From NCBI RefSeq assembly GCF_009793335.1, contig NZ_WING01000001.1, forward strand, positions 5,766,001-5,830,000: a stretch of 64,000 nt of DNA, in the 5' to 3' direction. Each line of letters starts with the position of its first letter. Position 1 is the stretch's first letter. The DNA comes from Actinomadura sp. J1-007. Its GTDB lineage: Bacteria > Actinomycetota > Actinomycetes > Streptosporangiales > Streptosporangiaceae. Shown here in pieces: positions 34,119-42,945 of the stretch. Under the pieces are notes generated by a model. The model was given only the letters and a program-made list of their open reading frames with translations. It had not been told where the DNA came from and made no database searches. A program made the translations under genes and the position numbers.

Positions 34119-34840
34119 TCAGCCGCGTTCCATCGCCGGGGCGATGTCGGTCAGGAGCAGCAGCAGCGAGCGCGCGAGCAGGGTGTGCACCTGGCCCCGG
34201 TCGAGCGTCTTCTCCTGGAGCCACTGGCGGGTCGCTGCGTCCGCGAGTCCCGAGTAGGTCCGCAGGACGGCGCGCAGCGTCTCCGACGGATCCGGCACGC
34301 GCAGGACGGTCAGCAGGCTCTCCACCGTCAGGTCGCGCGTGCGGTTGACGATCCGCAGCAGCTCGGCGTCCTGGCCGAACCCCTCGGCGTCGACCGCCGC
34401 GAACCACGTCGTCGCGTTCGCCTCGGCGGTGTCGAGGAACAGGTCCACGCACAGCTCGACCGTCTCGGCGAGCGGCGCGTCCGCGTCGGGCGGCGGCACG
34501 CGCACCGCCGCCTCGTCCGTCAGGCCCCGGACGACCTGGAGGAACAGCTCCCGCTTCGTGCCGAAGTAGTAGTGGATCAGGCCCCGCTGGACGCCGGCGT
34601 CCCGCGCGATCGCGGCGGTGGACACGTCGGCGTACGGCAGTTCGGTGAACATCCGCCGCGCGACGCCGAGGATCTGGTCGCGCCGCTCGTCCGGGCTGAG
34701 CCGCTGGTACCGGCCCCGCGTGCGCGCGCGGGGCTCAGGCGGAGCAGGCTCGGGCCCCGGCCCGCGCGGCCCCGCGTGCGCGCGGGGGACGGCTCCCCGG
34801 TCGGCGGTTCCGTCGCGGACGGGTCGTGGGTGCGGGACAC
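34119..34840 (-). CDS. TetR-family regulator, apparent frameshift
   Basis: The DNA-binding domain is intact: RRDQILGVARRMFTELPYADVS then TAAIARDAGVQRGLIHYYFGTKRELF. The remaining ~140 residues form the ligand domain. The likely start is a GTG at 34840 (MSRTHDPSATEPPTG), whose frame reaches the HTH frame only if one base is added to the C4 run at 34770-34773. The joined protein is about 240 residues with a disordered Pro/Arg N-terminus. It lies 21 bases downstream of the DUF2236 gene on the same strand and is the natural repressor for the palindromes at 35833-35878. Confidence 0.82.
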
Positions 34841-34861
34841 GCCGACAGCCTATTCGTCCGG

Positions 34862-35815
34862 TTAACGCGCCGGTCGTCCCAGGAATCCGCTCCGTATCGC
34901 CGCCGCCTTGCGTTCGAGGGAGGCCGCGCGCTTCAGGACGGGCCTGCGCAGCGCGTCCCGCCGCCTGGTGCCGGCCCGCGCGCGTGCGGTGGGAGAGGTG
35001 CCGAACATGCTCAGCGGCCTGTCCCGGCTCACGATGTAGTCGGTCGGACGGTGCCGTACGGGCGCGGGCACGACCTTGGCGGCGGCGCGGTTGGCGTCCA
35101 CCAGCGCCGTGAACGCCAGCGCGCGCGCCGGACTCCACGGGATCCCGAGTTCGCGCCGCAGCGCGTCGGGGAGCAGAGCCCCCGCGGCCAGGAGATTCAA
35201 CCGGATGTACGCCGGACCGAGGGGCCACGGCATGGGGAGTTGCCGTTCGCGGTCGACGAGCTTGGCGGAGATCGCGGTCGGGCGCAGCTCCTCCCGGACG
35301 ACCCGGTCGAAGTAGGCGCGGAAGTCGGCGTACGACTCGGGGCAGTGCCCCTCCGGCACGCCGCACGCGTGCGCGATGAGCTTCTGCTCCTGGTAGTAGC
35401 GCTCGCGGTCCTCCGCGGGCAGCCGGCCGAACGTCCGCTCGTAGAGGTCCAGGCCGTTCTGCGCCAGCGTGGCCCAGACCCACAGCAGCAGGTCCGGGTC
35501 CAGGGCGCGGTAGGGGACGCCGTCGGACGACGTTCCCTGCACGCGCTCGTGGACCTTCCGCAGGATGCGCGACTGCCGGGCCGACTGCCCGGGGGTGCCG
35601 AACGACAGTTTCAGCATGATGTCGGCCGTGCGCCACAGCCGGGCGAACGGATCGTTCTCGAAATCGGAGTACTGCTCGACGCCCGCCGCGACCAGCGGGT
35701 GCGTCACCTGGAGCAGCAGGGTGGGGGCGGCGCCGAGGCCGATCACCGGTTCGCGCATGACCGTCCAGGAGACGTCGCCTGGCTGGAAGGGGAGTCCGTG
35801 CGGTCGCTCGTCCAT
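34862..35815 (-). CDS. DUF2236 / MpaB-like oxygenase
   Basis: 317 residues from the ATG at 35815 (MDERPHGLPFQPGDVSWTVM). Family motifs include LLLQVTHPLVAAGVEQYSDFENDPFARLWRT (a conserved His in THP and Asp/Glu pattern), HERVQGTSSDG, and LDPDLLLWVWATL. DUF2236 proteins are haem-binding latex-clearing-protein/MpaB relatives; roles include oxidative cleavage of isoprenoid substrates, so an oxygenase is the best guess. A TetR gene follows in the same operon, and two inverted repeats lie just upstream of the start, suggesting substrate-induced expression. Confidence 0.87.
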   Translation of the reverse strand: MDERPHGLPFQPGDVSWTVMREPVIGLGAAPTLLLQVTHPLVAAGVEQYSDFENDPFARLWRTADIMLKLSFGTPGQSARQSRILRKVHERVQGTSSDGVPYRALDPDLLLWVWATLAQNGLDLYERTFGRLPAEDRERYYQEQKLIAHACGVPEGHCPESYADFRAYFDRVVREELRPTAISAKLVDRERQLPMPWPLGPAYIRLNLLAAGALLPDALRRELGIPWSPARALAFTALVDANRAAAKVVPAPVRHRPTDYIVSRDRPLSMFGTSPTARARAGTRRRDALRRPVLKRAASLERKAAAIRSGFLGRPAR

Positions 35816-35830
35816 GCCCCCAGTGAAGCA

Positions 35831-35878
35831 CCTTGTTGGCCGTCCGCCAAGAGTGTTGTTGGCGTCGCGCCAACAACA
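35831..35878. promoter_or_regulatory. Two related palindromes, candidate TetR operators
   Basis: The second palindrome (35854-35878) is TGTTGTTGGCG-TCG-CGCCAACAACA, perfect 11-bp arms. The first (about 35833-35852) is TTGTTGGC-CGTCC-GCCAAGAG, a weaker version of the same TTGTTGGC/GCCAA core. Both sit within 65 bases upstream of the DUF2236 ATG, whose operon ends in a TetR gene. The sites are 21 bases apart, as for cooperative binding of two dimers. Confidence 0.65.
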
Positions 35879-35924
35879 GTGGCCGGTGGTCCGCGTCACT
35901 CCGCCGCGACTTGGGGCGTTCCCG

Positions 35925-36095
35925 GCGGTGTGCCATCCTGTGCTGGCGACGGACGCGGAGGAACCCGGTGCGAATCCGGGGCTGTCCCGCAACTGTGACC
36001 AGGGGAGCTCCCCCTCGATGACGCCACGGCGGCGACGCTGGAAGGCCGAGGGGGAACGTCGATCCGGGAGCCAGGAGACTCCGGCCGTCGGGACG
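35925..36095 (+). ncRNA. Adenosylcobalamin (B12) riboswitch
   Basis: The conserved core is plain: GGAACCCGGTGCGAATCCGG then GGCTGTCCCGCAACTGTGACC at about 35959-36000, followed by variable stems and the closing B12-box-like segment GGGAGCCAGGAGACTCCGGC near 36066-36085. This is the class I cobalamin aptamer (RF00174-type). It lies on the plus strand directly before the cobalamin biosynthesis operon, so bound adenosylcobalamin should shut it off. The ribosome site (GAGGGAAGGA, 36121-36130) lies about 35 bases after the aptamer, so control of translation is likely; I see no intrinsic terminator between. Confidence 0.95.
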
Positions 36096-36138
36096 CAGAC
36101 CGCCACGGGCGTGGACACCCGAGGGAAGGACGTTGAGC

Positions 36139-36162
36139 ATGCGCTGTCTGATGGGCCGATGA
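36139..36162 (+). CDS. Seven-codon leader reading frame between riboswitch and chelatase
   Basis: ATG CGC TGT CTG ATG GGC CGA TGA encodes MRCLMGR. It follows the strong ribosome site GAGGGAAGGA at 8 bases, and its TGA overlaps the ATG of the chelatase gene (ATGA). The chelatase ATG itself has no other good site, so the leader frame may deliver ribosomes to it by re-initiation. A one-base error fusing the leader to the chelatase N-terminus is the alternative. Confidence 0.4.
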   Translation: MRCLMGR

Positions 36163-38251
36163 CCCGCGAGCGCGCGGGCACGGCGCGCTATCCGTTCTCC
36201 GCGGTCGTCGGAATGGACGACCTCAAGCTCGCACTGCTGATCAACGCGGTCTCCCCGAGTGTCGGCGGAGTGCTCGTCCGGGGCGAGAAGGGCACCGCCA
36301 AGTCGACGATCGTCCGCGCGCTCGCGGGCCTGCTGCCCGGCGTCGCCGTGGTCGAGGGATGCCGGTTCTCGTGCGATCCCGCTGCGCCCGATCCCGGGTG
36401 CCCCGATGGCCCGCACTTCGTGGCCGGGGACGTTCCCCCGCGCGCGCGGGGGAGGACGAGGAGTCCGTAGGCGGTGAGCGTACGGCGCGGCTCGTGGAAC
36501 TGCCCGTGGGCGCCTCCGAGGACCGCCTGACCGGGTCGCTCGACATCGAACGCGCGCTCACCGAGGGCGTGAAGGCGTTCGAGCCGGGCCTGCTCGCCGC
36601 CGCCCACCGGGGCGTCCTGTACGTGGACGAGGTCAACCTCCTGCACGACCACCTCGTGGACCTGCTGCTCGACGCCGCCGCGATGGGCGAGTCGTACGTC
36701 GAGCGGGAGGGCGTCTCGGTACGGCACGCCGCGCGGTTCCTCCTCGTCGGCACGATGAACCCGGAGGAGGGCGAGCTGCGTCCGCAGCTCCTCGACCGGT
36801 TCGGGCTGACGGTCGAGGTCGCCGCGACCCGCGAGCCGGAGGAACGGGCCGAGGTCGTCCGACGGCGGCTGCGGTTCGAGGAGGACCCGGCGGGGTTCGC
36901 CGCCGGGTGGACGGAGGCTGAAGCCGAACTCGCCGAGCGGATCGCCGCCGCGCGCGACCGCCTTCCAGGCGTCGAGCTGACCGACGCCGCGCTGCGGCGG
37001 ATCACCGCCGTGTGCGCCGCGTTCGAGGTGGACGGCCTGCGCGCCGACCTGGTCACGGCCCGCGCCGCGATCGCGCTCGCCGCCTGGCACGGCCGCACGT
37101 CGGTGTCGGACGACGACGTGCGGACGGCCGCGCGGCTCGCCCTGCCGCACCGGCGCCGCCGCGACCCGTTCGACGCGCCGGGGCTGGACCGCGAGAAGCT
37201 CGACGAGGTCCTGAACGAGCAGGCCGAACGCGACGGCGACCGTGAGCCGGAGCCCCCGGACGACGGTCCGGACGGTCCGGATGGGCCGAATGGCGGCCCT
37301 GGCGGCCCTGACGGCCCTGACGGCCCTGACGGGCCGGACGGCGGTTCCGGCGGTGGCCCCGACGAGGGGTCTGCCGACGGTCCGACCGGCGCCGCTCAGC
37401 CGCCTGGTGGCGGGGAGTCCGAACCCCAGCAGAACGGTGGCCGTTCCAAGGAGAACGAGCCCGCGCCCGCAGACGCCGCCTACAAGCCGCGCCTTTTCAC
37501 CGTTCCCGGCCTGGGAACGGGTGCGCCGGGACGTCGTTCCAAGGCGCGCAGCCCGTACGGCCGCGTGTCGGGTGCGCGGCCGGGCACGCGCGGGGTGCAC
37601 CTCACCGCGACGCTGCGCGCCGCCGCCCCGCACCAGGCCGCGCGCGGGCGCGCGGGGGCGGGGCTCGTCATCACGTCCGACGACCTGCGCGAGACCGTCC
37701 GGGACGGCCGCGAGGGCAACCTCGTGCTCTTCGTCGTGGACGCGAGCGGCTCGATGGCGGCGCGCAAGCGGATGCGGGCCGTCAAGGGCGCCGTGCTGAG
37801 CCTGCTCCTCGACGCGTACCAGCGGCGCGACAAGGTCGGACTGGTCACGTTCAGGGGAACGGACGCCGATCTGGCGCTTCCGCCCACGTCGTCCGTCGAG
37901 GCCGGGGCGCGGCGGCTGGAACGGCTGCCGACCGGAGGTCGCACGCCGCTCGCCGCCGGGCTGCTGCGCGCCGCCGACGTCCTGCGCGTCGAACGCCTCC
38001 GCGACCCGGCGCGCCGACCCCTGCTGGTCCTGGTCACCGACGGCCGCGCCACCCACGGCCCCGACCCGGCCACGGCCGCCGGGCCGCTCGCGGGCGTCGC
38101 GACGGTCGTGGTCGACTGCGAGTCCGGTCCCGTACGGCTCGGCCTCGCCGGCGCCCTCGGGGCCCGGCTCGGCGCCGAGACCGTCCGGCTGGACGAGCTC
38201 GCCGCCGACTCCCTGGCCGGGGTCGTCCGCGGCTCCCGGAACGCGGCCTGA
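36159..38251 (+). CDS. Putative cobaltochelatase / magnesium chelatase ChlI-ChlD fusion, apparent frameshift
   Basis: The AAA+ part begins YPFSAVVGMDDLKLALLINA with Walker A RGEKGTAKST (41-50), and continues HRGVLYVDEVNLL (Walker B) and VGTMNPEEGELRPQLLDRFGL. After a Gly/Pro/Asp-rich linker (about 370-430) a von Willebrand A domain carries the MIDAS motif VVDASGSMAARKRM. This I-D fusion is the small partner that inserts cobalt with CobN. Coding changes frame near 36448-36452 (CDPAAPDPGCPDGPH then later ARLVELPVGASEDRL); one extra G in the GGGGG run restores it, leaving a short odd insert. First gene after the B12 riboswitch. cobN itself is not in the window. Confidence 0.88.
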
Positions 38252-38291
38252 CGCGGCTCGACTTCACGATTTCCCAGAACGGAGAACGACG

Positions 38292-38906
38292 ATGCCGCAG
38301 GGCAAGCCCGAATACGTACCGCAGGACGGCCTGACCACCCGCGCGCGCCGCAACCGGCCGCTCGTGATGGTCCACACGGGGCCGGGCAAGGGAAAGTCCA
38401 CCGCCGCGTTCGGACTGGCGTTGCGAGCGTGGAACCAGGGCTGGCCGATCGGGGTGTTCCAGTTCGTCAAGTCCGCCAAGTGGCGCATCGGCGAAGAGAA
38501 CGCGCTGCTCGCGCTCGGCCGCCTGCACGACCAGACGGGCGAGGGCGGCCCCGTCTTCTGGAGCAAGATGGGCGAGGGCTGGTCGTGGATCCAGCGGCCC
38601 GGCACCGAGGCCGACCACGAGGCCGACGCGCGCGAGGGCTGGGAGCAGATCAAGCGCGACCTCGCCGCCGAGGCGTACCGGCTGTACGTCCTGGACGAGT
38701 TCACCTACCCGATGAAATGGGGCTGGATCGACGTGGACGACGTCGTGGCGGCGCTGAAGGACCGTCCCGGCAACCAGCACGTCGTCATCACCGGCCGGGA
38801 CGCCGACCCGAGGCTGGTCGAGTTCGCCGACCTGGTGACGGAGATGGGCAAGGTGAAGCACCCGATGGACCGCGGCCAGAAGGGGCAGAAGGGCATCGAG
38901 TGGTGA
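38292..38906 (+). CDS. cobO: Cob(I)yrinic acid a,c-diamide adenosyltransferase
   Basis: 204 residues from the ATG at 38292. P-loop HTGPGKGKSTAAFGLALRA (Gly/Lys core 30-37), then IGVFQFVKSAKWRIGEENAL, and the conserved YVLDEFTYPMKWGWIDVDDVV and HVVITGRDADPRLVEFADLVTEM regions, all in CobO/BtuR/CobA order. It transfers the 5'-deoxyadenosyl group from ATP to cobalt(I), the step that makes the coenzyme form sensed by the upstream riboswitch. Length is typical. It follows the chelatase by 40 bases in the operon. Confidence 0.97.
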   Translation: MPQGKPEYVPQDGLTTRARRNRPLVMVHTGPGKGKSTAAFGLALRAWNQGWPIGVFQFVKSAKWRIGEENALLALGRLHDQTGEGGPVFWSKMGEGWSWIQRPGTEADHEADAREGWEQIKRDLAAEAYRLYVLDEFTYPMKWGWIDVDDVVAALKDRPGNQHVVITGRDADPRLVEFADLVTEMGKVKHPMDRGQKGQKGIEW

Positions 38907-38922
38907 TTCCCGCGGTGAGCCG

Positions 38923-40371
38923 ATGAGCGCGTCCGCGGTAATCCCGCGCGTCGTCGTCGCGGCGCCCGCGTCCGGCAGCGGCAAGACGACCGTCGCGACG
39001 GGCCTGATGGCGGCGTTCGCGGCGCGCGGCCTCGCGGTGTCGCCGCACAAGGTGGGCCCGGACTACATCGACCCCGGCTACCACGCGCTCGCGACGGGAC
39101 GGCCTGGCCGCAACCTCGATCCCTGGCTCACGTCCGACGAACTGCTCGTCCCGCTGTTCCGCCACGGCGCGGACGGCGCGGACGTGGCGGTGGTCGAGGG
39201 CGTGATGGGGCTGTACGACGGCGCGTCCGGGAAGGGCACGGCGGCGGGGGGAGGCGACTACGCGTCCTCCGCGCACGTCGCGTCGCTGCTGGACGCCCCG
39301 GTCGTGCTGGTCGTGGACGCGTCCGCGGCGGCGGGGCGTTCGGTGGCGGCGCTGGTGCACGGGTTCCGCTCGTTCGGGGACGTGCGGATCGGAGGCGTCG
39401 TCCTCAACCGGCTCGGGTCGGACGGCCACGAGCGCATGTGCCGCGAGGCAGTCGAGGACCTCGGCCTGCCCGTGCTGGGCGCGCTGCGCCGCCACGAGGC
39501 CGCCGCGACGCCGTCCCGCCACCTCGGCCTGATCCCGGCGGCGGAACGGCACGCGGACGCGGTGGCGACGGTCGAACGGCTCGGGGAGATGGTCGCGGCG
39601 GCGTGCGATCTGGAGGCCGTCCTCGCGCTCGCGCGCAGTGCACCCCCGCTCGCGGGCTCGCGCTGGGACCCGGCCGAGGCCGTTCGCGCAGGCGAAGCCC
39701 GAGAACTCCCCGAATCGCCGCCGTCCGCCGCAGCCCGCGACGGGCGCGCGGAGCGGCCCCGGGTGGCGGTGGCCGGGGGCCCGGCGTTCACGTTCGGTTA
39801 CGCCGAGAACGAGGAACTGCTGGAGGCGGCGGGCGCCGAGGTCGTACGGTTTGACCCGTTGCGTGACGATCGCCTGCCGGACGGCGCGCGCGGCGTGGTC
39901 ATCGGCGGCGGGTTCCCCGAGGTGTACGCCGCCGAGCTGTCGGCCAACGAGCCGTTGCGCGCGGACCTCGCGGCCTTCGCGCGCGCCCGGCCGGTGTACG
40001 CGGAGTGCGCGGGGCTGCTGTACCTGGCCCGCGAGCTGGACGGAAGGCCGATGTGCGGAGTACTGGAAGGCGTGACCGCGGCGATGGCGCCCCGCCTGAC
40101 CCTGGGGTACCGGGCGGCGGTCGCCGTGTCGGACTCGGTGGTCGCCCGTGCGGGCGAACGCGTGCACGGCCACGAGTTCCACCGCACGGTCACCCATCCC
40201 GGGCACGGCGAGACGGCCGCCTGGCAGTGGTCTCCCTCCGGCCCGGAGGGATTCGTGCGCGGAAACTGCGTCGCGTCCTACCTTCACCTGCACTGGGCGG
40301 GAGCGCCGCACTTCGCCGCTCGGATCGTGGACGCGTGCCGTACGGCGCCGGGGGAGCGTGACCGCGCGTGA
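38923..40371 (+). CDS. cobB: Cobyrinate a,c-diamide synthase
   Basis: 482 residues from the ATG at 38923. The N-terminal dethiobiotin-synthetase-like ATPase has VVVAAPASGSGKTTVATGLM (P-loop 16-23), HKVGPDYIDPGYH and VVEGVMGLYDG. The C-terminal glutamine amidotransferase has YAECAGLLYLAREL (nucleophile Cys) and VHGHEFHRTV with the active-site His. It amidates the a and c side chains of cobyrinic acid using glutamine and ATP, between metal insertion and adenosylation. Its stop overlaps the next GTG by four bases. Confidence 0.97.
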   Translation: MSASAVIPRVVVAAPASGSGKTTVATGLMAAFAARGLAVSPHKVGPDYIDPGYHALATGRPGRNLDPWLTSDELLVPLFRHGADGADVAVVEGVMGLYDGASGKGTAAGGGDYASSAHVASLLDAPVVLVVDASAAAGRSVAALVHGFRSFGDVRIGGVVLNRLGSDGHERMCREAVEDLGLPVLGALRRHEAAATPSRHLGLIPAAERHADAVATVERLGEMVAAACDLEAVLALARSAPPLAGSRWDPAEAVRAGEARELPESPPSAAARDGRAERPRVAVAGGPAFTFGYAENEELLEAAGAEVVRFDPLRDDRLPDGARGVVIGGGFPEVYAAELSANEPLRADLAAFARARPVYAECAGLLYLARELDGRPMCGVLEGVTAAMAPRLTLGYRAAVAVSDSVVARAGERVHGHEFHRTVTHPGHGETAAWQWSPSGPEGFVRGNCVASYLHLHWAGAPHFAARIVDACRTAPGERDRA

Positions 40372-41645
40372 GCGTTTTCACCGGCGACGTACGCCTCGAA
40401 GGCGAACGGGTGGTGCTGCGCCCGTTCAGCCTGGACGACGCGGAGGACTACATCGAGATCCTGCGCGCCGACGAGGACTGGCTGCCGCCCAACTTCACGC
40501 GCGCGCTGGACGCCGAACGCATCCACTGGTGGCTGACCAAGGGCGTTCACCAGCCGCACCGTTACGGCGTCGCCATCCACCTGGCCGTCATCGACCGCGC
40601 GTCGGGACGCCTCGCCGGAACGATCGGCCTGTTCCGCGTCGACTGGTCTCAGCTCACCTGCGAGGTCGGTTACGGGATGCGCCCTCGCGCGCGCGGGCGC
40701 GGACAGGCCACGGAGGCGCTCCGCATCATCTCGTCCTGGGCGCTGCTCGACTGCGGGCTCCATCGCGTCGAACTGCGCGCCGCCGTGTCGAACGTCGCCT
40801 CCGTACGCGTCGCGGAGAAGGCCGGCTACCTGCGCGAGGGCATCGCGCGCGGCGCGGAGCGCGGCCCGGACGGCAACCACGACCAGATCGTCTTCGGCCT
40901 CATCGCGCCCGACCTCGGCGGTCCCGCCGCCGATTCGCGGGCGTCCGGCGCGCCGAGCCCGCGCGCCGCGGACGGCTCCGAAAGGCTCGTCGCCCACGAA
41001 CGAGGGGGAACGAGCATGATCGCGAGCACCGGCACGGCCGCCGCCCCGGACGGCGAGCCGACACCGCGGAACGAGGTCGGGCCCGAGAACCTGGCCGCCT
41101 CGGAGGACGAGGCCGCCGCCCTGATCGGGAGGCTCAAGGCGGAGGGCGAGAAGACGCTCGTCCTGTACGGCCCGGAGGCGGCCGGAGCCGCCCGGAGGAT
41201 GCTGCCGAAGCTTCCGGCTCCCTGCTTCCTCGCCGCGGGCGGTGACGCGCCGCTGAGGGCCGCGGCGGGGCAGGGGCTCGCTCAGGTCGTCCTCATCGGC
41301 ACCGCGGACGAGCTGGCGGCCGAGTTCGCGGCCGGGCGCCCGCCCCGGGTCCCGGCCGACATCCCGGGCATGCTCGCCTCGATCACCACGGACCTGGACG
41401 GACCGCCGTCCGTCGCCGCCGAGCTCGCCGAGGCCGGGACCCCGCGCCGCGCGTACGAGCTGTGGGACTCCGCCGGGATCCTCGGACCGTGCGGGCGCGA
41501 GCTGTGCCGCCGGACGGCCGAGGAGCTCGAACGGCGCGCCGCGCTCGCGGTCGGCGCCGAGGCGAGCCCGATCGCCGCGCAGGTCGTCCTGGTGGACTTC
41601 ACCGGAGAGCGCATGGTCGGCATGTACGGGCGGATGGCCCGATGA
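40368..41645 (+). CDS. GNAT acetyltransferase fused to a CbiD-C-terminal-like domain
   Basis: 425 residues as one frame. Residues 1-180 are a RimJ/RimL-like GNAT domain (GERVVLRPFSLDDAEDYIEI, EVGYGMRPRARGRGQATEALR, NVASVRVAEKAGYLREGI). After a 35-residue linker an ATG at 41016 with a strong AGGGGGA site could start a second protein of ~210 residues. That region (LVLYGPEAAGAARRMLP, VVLIGTADELAAEFAAG, RRAYELWDSAGILG, AAQVVLVDFTGERMVG) aligns by pattern with the C-terminal half of CbiD, cobalt-precorrin-5B C1-methyltransferase, but the N-terminal FTTGTCA motif is absent. The CbiD link is weak inference; a novel operon protein is the alternative. Start overlaps the cobB stop. Confidence 0.62.
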   Translation: MSVFTGDVRLEGERVVLRPFSLDDAEDYIEILRADEDWLPPNFTRALDAERIHWWLTKGVHQPHRYGVAIHLAVIDRASGRLAGTIGLFRVDWSQLTCEVGYGMRPRARGRGQATEALRIISSWALLDCGLHRVELRAAVSNVASVRVAEKAGYLREGIARGAERGPDGNHDQIVFGLIAPDLGGPAADSRASGAPSPRAADGSERLVAHERGGTSMIASTGTAAAPDGEPTPRNEVGPENLAASEDEAAALIGRLKAEGEKTLVLYGPEAAGAARRMLPKLPAPCFLAAGGDAPLRAAAGQGLAQVVLIGTADELAAEFAAGRPPRVPADIPGMLASITTDLDGPPSVAAELAEAGTPRRAYELWDSAGILGPCGRELCRRTAEELERRAALAVGAEASPIAAQVVLVDFTGERMVGMYGRMAR

Positions 41646-41658
41646 CCCCGGAGGCGGG

Positions 41659-42945
41659 GTGCTGACCGTCATCGGGCGCGACGGGTCGCCGCTCCCCGCG
41701 GAGGCGCGCGAGCTCGTGGCGTCCGCCGCGCTGGTCGCCGGGGACGCGCGCCTGCTGGAGGACCTCACGACCCGCGCGGGCGCGCGGGTCGTCACGGCCT
41801 CCGCCGATGTCCTCGCCGCCGTGGACGAAGCGCTCGGCCGGGGCGAGCAGGCCGTGGTCGTCGTCGACGGCGACCCGGGGTTCTTCGGGGCGGTACGCGC
41901 TTTGCGCGAGCACGGGCACGCGCCGTACGTGTTGCCCGGCCTGTCGCCCGTGGCGAGGGCGTTCGCGCGCGCGGGCCTGCCATGGGACGACGCTGTCGTG
42001 GTCTCTGCGGGGGACGGCGACGGATTCCGCCGGGCGGTCAACGCCTGCCGGGCCCACCCCAAGGTGGCGGTTCTCACGGTGCCCGGTGCCGGACCGGCTG
42101 AGCTGGGACGGGACCTTTTCCCGCAGACGCCTCGTTCCTTCATTGTGTGCGAAGACCTTGGCGGACCCCGCGAGCGCGTGGTGCACGCCCGCCCGGCGGA
42201 GGCGACGACCCGGCCGTGGCGGGACCCGCAGGTGGTCCTGGTGCTGGACCGGCGCCGCGCCCTGGGCGGCGCCCCCTGGAGCGCGGGTGCCGCCCCGGGA
42301 CCGGCCGGCTGGGCGCTGCCGGACGCCGCGTTCCAGGACGGCGCCGCCGCACGGCAGGACGTGCGGGCGTTCGCCCTGGCGAAGCTGGGCCCGAGGCTCG
42401 GCGACATGGTGTGGGACGTGGGCTCGCGCGGCGGTTCGGTGGCGGTCGAGGCCGCCCGCCTGGGCGCGGCGTCCGTCGCGGTGGACCGCGACACGGCCGC
42501 CTGCGAGCGCGTACGGGTCAACGTGCGTGCGCATGGGGTGAAGGTCGCCGTCTCGCGCGGAGAGGCTCCCGACGTGCTCGACCACCTGCCCGTTCCTGAC
42601 GCGGTGTTCGTGGGCAGAGGCGTAGCCGGGAACGGGACCGAGGTCGTACGGGCCTGCGCCGTGCGCGCCCTGCGCAGCGTCGTGGTCGAGCTGGACGACG
42701 AGGCGCACGTACGACCGGCGTGCGAATCGCTGGCCGCCGAGGGCTTCACCACGGAAGCCGTACGGCTCCAGGCCGAGAAACTCTGGCCGCCCACCCCGCC
42801 CGCCACGCGATCCGCTCCCAGCGCTCCCGTCAGCATCGTCTGGGGCGAACGCGGCGTCCCCGCCGATGCACGCCCGCAGGCCGGCACACAGCGCAGGGCA
42901 CGGACGATCGCGGAGCTCCCCGCCGTCCCAGGCGGAGACGAATGA
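41659..42945 (+). CDS. cobL: Precorrin-6Y C5,15-methyltransferase (decarboxylating), CbiE-CbiT fusion
   Basis: 428 residues from a GTG at 41659 preceded by GGAGGCGGG. The CbiE half (1-200) is divergent: the usual GxGPG motif reads VIGRDGSPLP, but VVDGDPGFFGAVRALREHG is conserved. The CbiT half (about 230-400) has PRLGDMVWDVGSRGGSVAVEAARLG, the SAM-binding glycine loop. It methylates C5 and C15 and decarboxylates the acetate side chain of the ring. Tail of ~40 residues is low-complexity. Its stop overlaps the cobE ATG (ATGA). Confidence 0.92.
   Translation: MLTVIGRDGSPLPAEARELVASAALVAGDARLLEDLTTRAGARVVTASADVLAAVDEALGRGEQAVVVVDGDPGFFGAVRALREHGHAPYVLPGLSPVARAFARAGLPWDDAVVVSAGDGDGFRRAVNACRAHPKVAVLTVPGAGPAELGRDLFPQTPRSFIVCEDLGGPRERVVHARPAEATTRPWRDPQVVLVLDRRRALGGAPWSAGAAPGPAGWALPDAAFQDGAAARQDVRAFALAKLGPRLGDMVWDVGSRGGSVAVEAARLGAASVAVDRDTAACERVRVNVRAHGVKVAVSRGEAPDVLDHLPVPDAVFVGRGVAGNGTEVVRACAVRALRSVVVELDDEAHVRPACESLAAEGFTTEAVRLQAEKLWPPTPPATRSAPSAPVSIVWGERGVPADARPQAGTQRRARTIAELPAVPGGDE

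Noticed and set aside
40910..41016. A single missing base that would separate the GNAT and CbiD-like parts with an ATGA overlap
   Set aside because: The TGA overlapping the ATG at 41016 is in the wrong phase for one missing base; it would need one extra or two missing bases, unlike the other sites.
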